Assembly (NCBI GenBank): GCA_964482025.1
Contig: CAYZVN010000002.1
Span: forward strand, 1-64,000
Direction: 5' to 3'
Length of the DNA stretch: 64,000 nt
DNA from: UBA5868 sp964482025
GTDB taxonomy: Bacteria; Pseudomonadota; Gammaproteobacteria; Pseudomonadales; Cellvibrionaceae
Part shown: in pieces, positions 16,236-24,800 of the stretch
How positions within the stretch are numbered: the stretch's first letter is position 1
Layout: each line of letters starts with the position of its first letter
The notes under the pieces: generated by a model
What the model saw: only the letters and a program-made list of their open reading frames with translations
What the model was told of the DNA's origin: nothing
The model's database searches: none
Program-made: the position numbers and the translations under genes

Positions 16236-18121
16236 TACCAGCGTCGCTCCGCCTCAGGATTCGAATGATTGCCGTTGCGCAGCGATTGGCGCCGCTGCAG
16301 ATGCTGGTAGCGGAATTTGTTGCGCATCAACCCACTGGGGTCGTCCGGCACTTTGCGCAGCCATTGCTCCAGCATTTGTTGTTCTTCGGTCATGGGCTCA
16401 TGGGGTGCCTCCACCACCGCCTGCGGATCCCCCGAGTCCTCTTCTTGTTCTGTCAACTGCATGGCGCGCTGCTCGGCTTCCTGCTCATTGCGCTGCTCCA
16501 ACTCGTCTGCGGCCTGGCTGTAGGGATTTTCCTCGTCGCTCCCTTGTTGCTCTTGAGCAGCGCGCTGCTGGGCTTGCTCGTCGGACATCTGTTCCTGGCC
16601 TTGCGGCTCTCCGTCTTCAGAGCTATCGGACGAACTTTGCTGGCTGTCGCCGTTTTGCTGTTGCTGCCCGTCACCGGATTGACTGTCGTCGCCGCTGTCG
16701 TCGGAATTGTCTTGCTGGGACTCGCCTTGCTGCTGGTCCTCCGGCTGCTTAAGCAATTCCGCTAGTTGCTCGGCAATTGCGCGATTGTCTTTCGCCTCGG
16801 GGAAATTAGGGCGTTGGCGCAGTGCTTCGTCGTACGCTTTAAGCGCCTCTTCGAATTGGCCAGCGCGGGTAAGCGCATTGCCCAGGTTATAGGCATCGAC
16901 GGCGCCTTCTCCCTGGGCGAACTGCTCCGCAGCTTCGGCATAGTCACCTTGCTGATAGAGCGCGGCCCCGCGCTTTTGCGGTGTGCTGAATCGCATTGCG
17001 GCTTCTTTATCGCCATTTTTCCAATCCGCCTGGGCCTGCTGATCGCGGGTGGCCCAGAGGTCACGCCATTCAAGAGCCTGCACACTGGGGCTGTAGCCTA
17101 GCGGCAGTGCGGTCAGCAGCCAGAGGCTCATCAGCCAACCGCGCCGAAAGAGCAGAGCGATAAAAGGCAACAGCAGCAGCGCGAGGTATTGGCCGTGTTC
17201 AAACCATTGATCGAAAACACGATCAGTGCGCTTAGAGCTTTCGGAGACAGGTGATAACAATTGCTGCAGAGTCTCAATATCGCTGTTGGTGGTCACCATA
17301 GGCACGTAGTATGCGCGCTGCTCAACGGCGAACTGGCGCATGGCGCTCTCATTCAGGCGCGCGACCACAATTTCGCCGCCAGGGGTTTTGGCGAAACCGC
17401 CTTCCGGCAGGGGGATTGGCGCGCCCTGCTCAGTGCCAACCCCCCAGAGTGTGAGTTGATGCGGCGTGCGAGCCAGTTCGTCCGCCATGACGGGAAAGGC
17501 AGAAGGGTCGATTTCGTCGGTGAGAAACAGGATGTTGCCGCGGCGAATGCCGCCGTCTTTCAGCAGCTGCAAGGCAGTGGTCAAGGCCATTTCTGGGTTG
17601 CTGCCAGAGGACGGCAAAGTGGCGGGGCTCAGCGCCGGCAAAAGGTTGATCAGGGTTGCGCGATCGTCAGTGAGCGGCGTGACGACATAGGCTTCAGCGG
17701 AATAGGCGACGAGCGCAACTTGGCCGTCGGTGCGCGCCTGGAGCAAATCGATTAACTTCAGGCGTGAGCGCATCAACCGTGATGGTTTGATGTCCTCTGC
17801 CACCATCGACGGTGACAGATCCCAGCAGATCACTAGCGCCTCAGTGTTGCGCTCTACGGGTTGCGGGATTTTCTGCCATACCGGGCCGGCGAGGGCAACT
17901 ATGGCAAGCGCCCACAGCCCCAGCACACCGAACAGCGGCCAGCGCTGTCGCTTTACCTGGATTTGATCGAGCAGATACGGCAGCAGGTTAGGTGCCACAT
18001 AGCGCGTCCACTGCACGTTCCGGCGCTGGCTTATTAACAGCCATAAGCACAGCAGGAGCGCGGGCAGCAGAGCGACTAACCACAGAGGTCGAAGGAAGTG
18101 AAAATCCTGCAACAGACTCAT
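16235..18121 (-). CDS. batB: BatB-type VWA protein fused to a TPR (BatC-like) domain
   Basis: This 628-residue membrane protein has two N-terminal helices (about 10-31 and 63-82), a von Willebrand A domain and a third helix near residue 305-325. The MIDAS motif is D101-L-S-P-S, matching DxSxS. After a further helix comes a TPR region (about 370-450: GAALYQQGDYAEAAEQF, AYNLGNALTRAGQFEEALKAYDEAL), the part that is a separate BatC gene in some bacteria. The last 170 residues are low-complexity, rich in Gln, Ser, Asp and Glu. The ATG at 18119-18121 overlaps the batA stop as ATGA and has GGAGGGGAG before it; a TTG 18 bases upstream is less likely. Confidence 0.92.
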   Translation of the reverse strand: MSLLQDFHFLRPLWLVALLPALLLCLWLLISQRRNVQWTRYVAPNLLPYLLDQIQVKRQRWPLFGVLGLWALAIVALAGPVWQKIPQPVERNTEALVICWDLSPSMVAEDIKPSRLMRSRLKLIDLLQARTDGQVALVAYSAEAYVVTPLTDDRATLINLLPALSPATLPSSGSNPEMALTTALQLLKDGGIRRGNILFLTDEIDPSAFPVMADELARTPHQLTLWGVGTEQGAPIPLPEGGFAKTPGGEIVVARLNESAMRQFAVEQRAYYVPMVTTNSDIETLQQLLSPVSESSKRTDRVFDQWFEHGQYLALLLLPFIALLFRRGWLMSLWLLTALPLGYSPSVQALEWRDLWATRDQQAQADWKNGDKEAAMRFSTPQKRGAALYQQGDYAEAAEQFAQGEGAVDAYNLGNALTRAGQFEEALKAYDEALRQRPNFPEAKDNRAIAEQLAELLKQPEDQQQGESQQDNSDDSGDDSQSGDGQQQQNGDSQQSSSDSSEDGEPQGQEQMSDEQAQQRAAQEQQGSDEENPYSQAADELEQRNEQEAEQRAMQLTEQEEDSGDPQAVVEAPHEPMTEEQQMLEQWLRKVPDDPSGLMRNKFRYQHLQRRQSLRNGNHSNPEAERRW

Positions 18122-19125
18122 GCTGCTCCCCTCCGCCAATCGCTGCCCCAGCCCACTCGGCTAAGCGCCAACAGAAAACTCAGTAGCAAAGCGGCGCCAA
18201 GTGGCCAATGGAACAGGGCGTCAATAGGTCGAAACACCTCTTCGTCTTGTTCAATCGGCTCCAGTCGATCCAGCTCCGCATAGATGCGCACCAATTCTTC
18301 CGGGCTGCGGGCGCGGAAGTACTGGCCTCCGGTATGCTCGGCGATGTATCGCATAGTGTCTTCATCTAAGTCGGCGGAAGGATTGACTTTGCGTCGACCA
18401 AACAGTGTTTGTTGGATCATTTCATCGGCGCCTAGGCCGATGGTGTAAATCTTGACACCGGCGAGCTTGGCCAGGTCTGCCGCCTGCCGAGGGTCCACTT
18501 CGCCGGCTGTGTTAGCGCCATCGCTGAGCAGAATCAATACGCGACTGGATTCGGGGCGATCGCGCAGGCGCTTGATCGCCAAACCTATGGCGTCGCCTAT
18601 AGCGGTCTGCTGACCGGCAAAACCCAGTTGGGCTTCTTGCAGCAGGGTTTGGACGGTGGTCCGGTCGAACGTCAGCGGTACTTGTAGGTAGGCGTTGGAA
18701 CCAAAAAGAATCAACCCCAGGCGGTCGTTTTCACGGCGTTTAACGAAATCACTGACAACGAATTTCACCACGTCGATGCGCTGCAGGTTACGGTTTTGCA
18801 CCACCATGTCGGGCGTTTCCATGCTGCCGGAGATGTCCACGGCCAAAAGTAGGTCGCGGCCGGAGGCCGGTAGTTGAATTGGCTCGCCCACCCACTGAGG
18901 GCGGGCCGCCGCTGCCACACACAGCAGCCATATCAAGCAGAGCAGAATGCGCTTGAGCCAAGCGTGAGTCGGGCGATGACTCTCGGTATGTTGCAGCCCC
19001 GCAATCTGCTGAAAAAAAGGCACCCGCAAGGCAGCTTCTTGGCGACTCTGGGGCGGGGCTAGGAGATACACCAGCGCCGGGAGTGGCAGCAAAAGAAAAA
19101 TCCACGGCCAGGAAAACTCAAACAC
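18118..19125 (-). CDS. batA: BatA-type VWA domain membrane protein
   Basis: The 335-residue protein has two N-terminal membrane helices (about 6-22 and 58-74), a VWA domain with an intact metal-ion-dependent adhesion site (D97-I-S-G-S, the TAIGDAIG threonine and SDGANT), and a C-terminal helix (about 305-325). It should expose the VWA domain to the periplasm. It overlaps the DUF4381 gene by 8 bases and batB by 4 bases, so the whole set is one operon. Confidence 0.94.
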   Translation of the reverse strand: MFEFSWPWIFLLLPLPALVYLLAPPQSRQEAALRVPFFQQIAGLQHTESHRPTHAWLKRILLCLIWLLCVAAAARPQWVGEPIQLPASGRDLLLAVDISGSMETPDMVVQNRNLQRIDVVKFVVSDFVKRRENDRLGLILFGSNAYLQVPLTFDRTTVQTLLQEAQLGFAGQQTAIGDAIGLAIKRLRDRPESSRVLILLSDGANTAGEVDPRQAADLAKLAGVKIYTIGLGADEMIQQTLFGRRKVNPSADLDEDTMRYIAEHTGGQYFRARSPEELVRIYAELDRLEPIEQDEEVFRPIDALFHWPLGAALLLSFLLALSRVGWGSDWRRGAA

Positions 19126-19645
19126 GCCCCAGTCCTCCAGATAACTTTAGCCACCGCTGGTGATTGGCCAGCCAGCGATAAGTGCAGGCGATGAGTTCTT
19201 CGCGTGCGCAGAGCAAAGTTGAACGGTAGCCGCCCTGGGCCAAAGTGTCAGCGCAGGCGCCGGTAAAAATCGGCTTGTCGCTGCGTTGGTTCAGCCAGGT
19301 CACCCACTCCTCGCCAAACAATTGGTTGATTAGCATGCGCTCTCGAGGAAAAGCGACCAGAGCCGCGCGTTTTAGTAGACGGTTGGTTTCACTGGATAGA
19401 TCCTCGTCAGCACAGGTGCGCAGCTGGTCCACTAGCGCCATCAGGGCCCGTTTATTGGCAGCGCGCTGCCGATGGTGGAGCAGCCAGGCGACCAGTGCTA
19501 TGAGCGCAGCGAGCAGCAGCGATGCGACCGCCCACCAGCCGATGGCGACCGGCCACCAACTGGGGGACGAGGGAGCTATGATGCCATGCATGTCCTGCAG
19601 CAGCTGCAGGGCTTCTGGAGGCAGAGGCGACTGGGAGGGCGTCAC
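19118..19645 (-). CDS. DUF4381 domain membrane protein
   Basis: The 175-residue protein has one membrane helix near residues 33-56 (WPVAIGWWAVASLLLAALIA and on), preceded by a short periplasmic segment with the DUF4381-type LPPEALQLLQDMHGIIAP. The cytosolic part contains ALVAFPRERMLINQLFGEEWVTWLN. Such proteins regularly sit between DUF58 and BatA in MoxR clusters. The molecular role is unknown. Confidence 0.9.
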   Translation of the reverse strand: MTPSQSPLPPEALQLLQDMHGIIAPSSPSWWPVAIGWWAVASLLLAALIALVAWLLHHRQRAANKRALMALVDQLRTCADEDLSSETNRLLKRAALVAFPRERMLINQLFGEEWVTWLNQRSDKPIFTGACADTLAQGGYRSTLLCAREELIACTYRWLANHQRWLKLSGGLGRV

Positions 19646-20610
19646 ACGGGGCCTCCGTGGCGAGTTTTGCGGCGCGGGCTGAAGAGGTCGCGGACAAAGC
19701 TCTCCAGCGATTGATTGACAGGCGCGTGTACGTATTGCACACCCGAGCTATTACAGGCTTGCCGTAAGTGTGTTTGATGCTCCTCGAACGCGCTCTCAAA
19801 GCGCGGTGCCAAAGTGGCAAGGTCCAAGGTCAATCGGCTAGCGCCGTCGGAGACGGCCAGCCGTCCGGCACGCGGCAGTTGGCGCTCCAGGGGATCGTAA
19901 ACGTGCAGGGCCATAACATCCGAGCGCTTGGCAAGTTGACTCAAGGGCTCCCGGCACTCGGCACTGAAGTCGTGAAAATCGGAGAGCAAAATCACCAGGC
20001 TGCCGGGGCGGGCGATGCGGCTGGTTTCGGTCAGCATATCCAACATCGACGTGCCGCCTGCTATTGGCATAGGGCCGACCAGCTCGCGGTTGAACTCCAC
20101 CAGTTGGTGTTGCAGATCGAGCACCGCATGTTTGCTGCGCTTGGCGCGTATATCCCCTTGGCGGCGATCCCCGAACAGCAGTGCGCCTATACGGTCACTG
20201 TTGTTGTAGGCGATCCACGCGACCACAGTAGCCACCTGCGCGGCAAAAACCGATTTGAAACACCACTGACTGCCAAAGAACATCGGCGATCTTTGATCCA
20301 CCATGACAAAGATGGGCCGTTCGCGCTCCTCCTGAAACAGCTTGGTATAGGGCGCCTGTACCCGTGCGGTAACGCGCCAGTCGATGGTGCGGATATCGTC
20401 GCCAGGCTGGTAGGGGCGCACTTCGGCGAACTCCATACCGCGACCGCGATAACGGGTGCGCACCGACCCTTCCAGCAGCGCTTGACTGCGTTTGCGCGTG
20501 GTAAGGGTGAGGTCGCGACTCATGTGGCGTAGGCGCAGCAGCTCGGCTACCGAGACGTAGACACCGGGGGCATCCGCAGGGGCGGCGGGGTGGGGCGTGA
20601 CTTGAGACAT
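19642..20610 (-). CDS. DUF58 domain protein (MoxR-associated VWA-like)
   Basis: The 322-residue soluble protein carries the DUF58 signature RPYQPGDDIRTIDWRVTAR and the VWA-like segments FVMVDQRSPMFFGS and LVILLSDFHDF. The first has D-Q-R-S-P in place of DxSxS, so metal binding may be weak. It is the usual partner of MoxR ATPases. Its ATG overlaps the moxR stop as TAATG. Confidence 0.93.
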   Translation of the reverse strand: MSQVTPHPAAPADAPGVYVSVAELLRLRHMSRDLTLTTRKRSQALLEGSVRTRYRGRGMEFAEVRPYQPGDDIRTIDWRVTARVQAPYTKLFQEERERPIFVMVDQRSPMFFGSQWCFKSVFAAQVATVVAWIAYNNSDRIGALLFGDRRQGDIRAKRSKHAVLDLQHQLVEFNRELVGPMPIAGGTSMLDMLTETSRIARPGSLVILLSDFHDFSAECREPLSQLAKRSDVMALHVYDPLERQLPRAGRLAVSDGASRLTLDLATLAPRFESAFEEHQTHLRQACNSSGVQYVHAPVNQSLESFVRDLFSPRRKTRHGGPV

Positions 20611-21578
20611 TAAAGGACGGGCACGTATTCAAGCAATTGATCGATCACCCGGTCGGGGGTCTGGCCGCTGGCTTCCGCTTCGAAACTCAGCAAGAGCCGA
20701 TGGCGGAACACGTCGTGCAAAACCGCCTGCACATCGTCGGGGCTGACGAAGTCTTTGCCCGCGAGCCAGGCGTGGGCGCGGGCGCAGCGGTCGAGGCTGA
20801 TGGTCGCCCGCGGGCTGACGCCGAACTCAATCCAGCGGGCCAGCTCGGTACTGTAAACATCCGGCTGGCGGGTGGCGGCGGTAAGCTGAATGATGTACTC
20901 CTCAACCGCCGACGCCATATGAATGCTCAAGGCCTCTTGGCGGGCAGCGAACAACACGTCCTGCGTTACTTTGGGCGGCGGCTCTGGGCGCTCTTGCCGG
21001 GTGTTGGCCTCCGCGCGGGTGAGGCGGAGAATCTCGCGCTCCGCCTCAACGCTCGGGTAAGAGACCCGCACGTGCATTAAAAAGCGGTCGAGTTGCGCCT
21101 CGGGCAATGGGTAGGTGCCCTCTTGCTCGATGGGATTTTGCGTCGCCATCACCAAGAAAAGCGCCGGCAGTTTGTAGGTCGCTTTACCGACGCTGATCTG
21201 GCGCTCAGCCATGGCCTCCAGCAGCGCCGATTGGACCTTGGCCGGAGCCCGGTTGATTTCGTCCGCCAGCACCAAGTTGTGAAAAATCGGCCCTTTTTGG
21301 AATTCGAAGGTGCCGGTTTCGGGGCGATAGATGTCAGTGCCGGTGACATCGGAAGGCAGCAAGTCGGGAGTGAACTGAACGCGGTGGAAGTCGCCCTGAA
21401 TGACATCGGCCAAGGTTTTGATGGCCTTGGTTTTGGCCAAGCCGGGAGCGCCTTCCACCAGCAGGTGGCCGTCGGCAATCAAAGCGATTAAGAGGCGATC
21501 AATGAGCTGGGGTTGGCCGACGATTTGGCTGTTGAGCCAGTGTTGGATCGTGGAAACTGCGTCGCGTGATGTACCCAT
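20610..21578 (-). CDS. moxR: MoxR family AAA+ ATPase
   Basis: The 322-residue ATPase is thought to act as a chaperone for the VWA proteins encoded downstream. Walker A is GAPGLAKT (residues 43-50), Walker B is LVLADE (about 102-107), and sensor 1 is VMATQNPIEQEGTYPLPEAQLDRF. The ATG at 21578 (MGTSRDAVSTIQ) gives the standard N-terminus, with GGAAA upstream; the 28 residues of a longer in-frame version overlap the leader hairpins and look non-coding. It heads the operon moxR-DUF58-DUF4381-batA-batB-batD. Confidence 0.94.
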   Translation of the reverse strand: MGTSRDAVSTIQHWLNSQIVGQPQLIDRLLIALIADGHLLVEGAPGLAKTKAIKTLADVIQGDFHRVQFTPDLLPSDVTGTDIYRPETGTFEFQKGPIFHNLVLADEINRAPAKVQSALLEAMAERQISVGKATYKLPALFLVMATQNPIEQEGTYPLPEAQLDRFLMHVRVSYPSVEAEREILRLTRAEANTRQERPEPPPKVTQDVLFAARQEALSIHMASAVEEYIIQLTAATRQPDVYSTELARWIEFGVSPRATISLDRCARAHAWLAGKDFVSPDDVQAVLHDVFRHRLLLSFEAEASGQTPDRVIDQLLEYVPVL

Positions 21579-21634
21579 ATTGTTTTCCGTATGTCGGGTG
21601 CGAGGCCAGCGGCCTGCGTTTTCTGAAGCCATAT

Positions 21635-21688
21635 GCTTTTTTGGAAGCCAAAAAAGCAACAAGACCGCCGTAGACTGCGGTCTTGTTG
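21635..21688 (-). terminator. Terminator-like double hairpin in the moxR leader
   Basis: Read on the minus strand, a perfect 12-bp stem (21657-21668 with 21677-21688, eight-base loop) is followed at once by GCTTTTTTGG, the layout of an intrinsic terminator. The T-run is itself one arm of a second perfect 10-bp inverted repeat (21635-21644 with 21648-21657). It lies about 60 bases before the moxR ATG, so it may act as an attenuator or end a short upstream RNA. Confidence 0.7.
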
Positions 21689-21847
21689 TTGAGTTCCGGT
21701 TGCCTGTGCCACGAATGGGCAGTCGCCCGGCTGCGCGGGCGAATTTGGCTATGCTTATGTAAGGGCATAATCAAAGACTTCAATAGATAGGGTGAACCGA
21801 CAAAGAGATCGAGGTCAGATGTAGGGCATTTCAATATTGGGGGCACT

Positions 21848-24800
21848 ATGACACGCGCAAGTTCGGATACTGGTGAAGCGATAAAACAACGTTTGCTCGA
21901 TCAGGTTTTGCAGCATATCGAGAGTCTTCAAGAGGAACAGCCTGATCTGCCCTTGCTTCGCAGATTCGTGCAAATCTTCTGGAGCCAGCTCCATCTGGAT
22001 GACTGGCAGTGGCGGGAGGTTTCCGATATTGCGGGTTGCTGCTATTCGCTGTGGCTAGCGTTGCGCAACGCCAGTCAAACCACCTATGTCAAAACCTTCA
22101 ATCCCAGCCTCGAGGAAGATGGTTGGTTGTGCAATGGTACGGTCATTATTGTGCGTCAACGGGACATGCCGTTTTTGGTGGACTCCCTGCGGTTGGAGCT
22201 GAATCGCCGCACAATTCGGTTGCACACGGTTAAGAGTACTTTGTTAGTTGTTGCTCGCAACGCTGAAGGCGAGCTGTTAAACATTCGCGAAGTGGCGCCA
22301 CCGAGCGCGGCGAATGAAGATTTGGCGTGGCACCAGGAGGCGGTGATCTTCCTGGAAGTAGCGGCTGTTGCCTCCGAGGCAGAGCGCCGGGATATGCAAA
22401 GCGCGATCAGGGAAGTGTTGGCCGAGGTGGCCGGCGTGGTGGCGGATTATCAACCGATGCTGGAAGCGATCCGCAAGCTGCGTCAGAGTCTTGATTACGC
22501 GCCGGATAAAGCACAAGCGGAAGAATGTCAGCGATTTCTTGATTGGCTGGTGGATTCCCACTTCACCTTTTTAGGGCTGCGCACGCTGGATCTGCGTGAG
22601 CCGGGCCGCAGTTTGGGATTGAGTGAGGATCCCGCAGCGCGACTCGGCGTTTTTCGCCGAGCTCAAGCAGATGGCGATTTGATTGCGGCGGAGGCGTTTT
22701 ATGCCGGCTCCGATCTCATCTCCTTCAGCAAGTCCGCCACCCGTTCCACCGTGCATCGGAGCGTCTACCCCGATTACGTGGTGGTGAAGCGGTTTTCGCC
22801 CGAGGGCAAAATCGTCGGCGAAGTACGCATTCTCGGCCTTTTCACCTACGCGGTTTATAGCCTCAGCCCGCGCAGCATTCCGCTGGTGCGGCAAAAGGTG
22901 GAGCGCATTATGACGCGCTCTGGGCTGGCGCCGGTTAGCCACGACGGCAAGAACCTGGTGCGTGTGATCGAAAGCTTCCCTCGCGATGAATTGTTTCAAT
23001 CCGACCCCGAAACCCTCTACCACACCATTATGGGGATCACCCGAATTAATGAGCGCCGCGTGGTTCGTCTCTTTATGCGCAACGACTCTTTTGGCAAATT
23101 CGTCAATTGCGTTGTGTATGTACCGCGGGATGTCTACAACACTCGGGTCCGGCAAAAAATCGAGCGCTTAATCGGCACCGCGATAAATTCCCGCGAGTTG
23201 GATTCCACCACCCATTTTTCCGAATCCATACTGGCCCGCGCCTACATAGTCTTCCGCCTGCCAGACGGTGGCACGGCGGATTACGATGTGAAATTTCTCG
23301 AAGAGCAGATCGTCGACATCAGCCGCGGCTGGGACGATCGCTTTGAATCGGCTCTGGTGGAAGCTTTCGGCGAAACCCAAGGATTGCACTATTACCGTCA
23401 ATACACCGGGGCGTTCGGCGTGAGTTATCAGGAGCATCACGACGCACGTGCGGCGGTGAAAGATGTTCAGATGATGGAGCCGCTAAAGGCCGTCGGCGAT
23501 ATCGCCATGCTGTTTTACCACCCGGTGGGTGTGTCGGAAGAGCGGATGCGCTTCAAAGTGATGCAGCCGGAGCAACCGCTGGTATTGTCCGATGTGATTC
23601 CGGTGCTGGAGCATCTGGGGCTGCGAGTATTGGGCGAGTATTCCTACAAAGTTCAGCGCGCCGACGGCGGCTTAATGTGGATGCACGACTTTAATCTCAC
23701 GCTCAGCCTGGCCGTCAAACTTGACGTTCAGGCGGTGAGTAAACTGTTTGAGCAAGCCTTCGCGGCCATTTGGCACCGCCAAACCGAAAATGATGCATTC
23801 AACCGACTGGTGCTCGGCGCCCGTTTGAATTGGCGTGAAGTGGGCGTGTTGCGCGCTTACGCCGGCTACATGAAGCAAACTGCATTTACGTTTAGCCAGG
23901 ACTATATTGCCGACACCTTGGCCAACCAATCGGATATTACCCGCAATCTGGTTGCCCTGTTTAAGGCCTATTTTGATCCGCGTATCAACGCCGAACAAAA
24001 TAAACCCGAAGCTCGAGTAGAGCGTTTGCGGGAAAAAATTCTGCAGAGCTTGGATGCGCTGGAAAATCTCAATGAAGACAAAATTCTGCGTCGCTACTTT
24101 GAGCTGATCAACGCCACCTTGCGCACCAACTTCTACCAAAAAAATGCTGCGGGCGAGGACAAGGATTATGTGTCATTTAAATTCAGCCCCCGGGAGATCA
24201 GCAATATTCCAGAGCCGCGGCCGCTGTTTGAGATTTTTGTGTATTCACCGCGTGTGGAAGGGGTTCATTTGCGCGCGGCCAAAGTCGCCCGTGGTGGTTT
24301 GCGCTGGTCCGACCGACTGCAGGACTACCGCACCGAAATTCTCGGTTTACTGAAGGCTCAGCAGGTGAAAAATGCGGTCATTGTGCCCAATGGGGCAAAG
24401 GGCGGCTTTGTTGGCAAACGCTTGCATTTGCTCAGTTCGCGGGACGAAATTCAGGCGGAAGCTGTGGAATGCTACAAAATTTTTATCCGCGGACTTTTAG
24501 ATTTAACCGACAACTATCGCCATGGCGAATTAGTGCGACCCGAGGGGGTAATTTGCCGTGATGAACCCGACCCCTATCTGGTAGTGGCCGCCGATAAAGG
24601 CACGGCGACCTTTTCCGATATTGCCAATGCAATTTCGCTGGAGTACGGGCATTGGCTGGGGGATGCATTTGCGTCCGGTGGCAGCCAGGGCTACGACCAT
24701 AAAAAAATGGGCATAACCGCGCGCGGTGCGTGGATTTCTGTGCAGCGGCATTTTCGTGAGCTGGGCATTAATGTCCAGGAAGAGCCGATCACCTGCGTCG

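Noticed and set aside
16265..16765. 166-codon plus-strand frame with hydrophobic stretches inside batB
   Set aside because: It is the complement of the Gln/Ser/Asp-rich tail, which reads as Leu/Val-rich on the other strand.
19768..20532. 254-codon plus-strand frame opposite the DUF58 gene
   Set aside because: The minus-strand gene has clear DUF58 motifs and operon overlaps; this frame has none.
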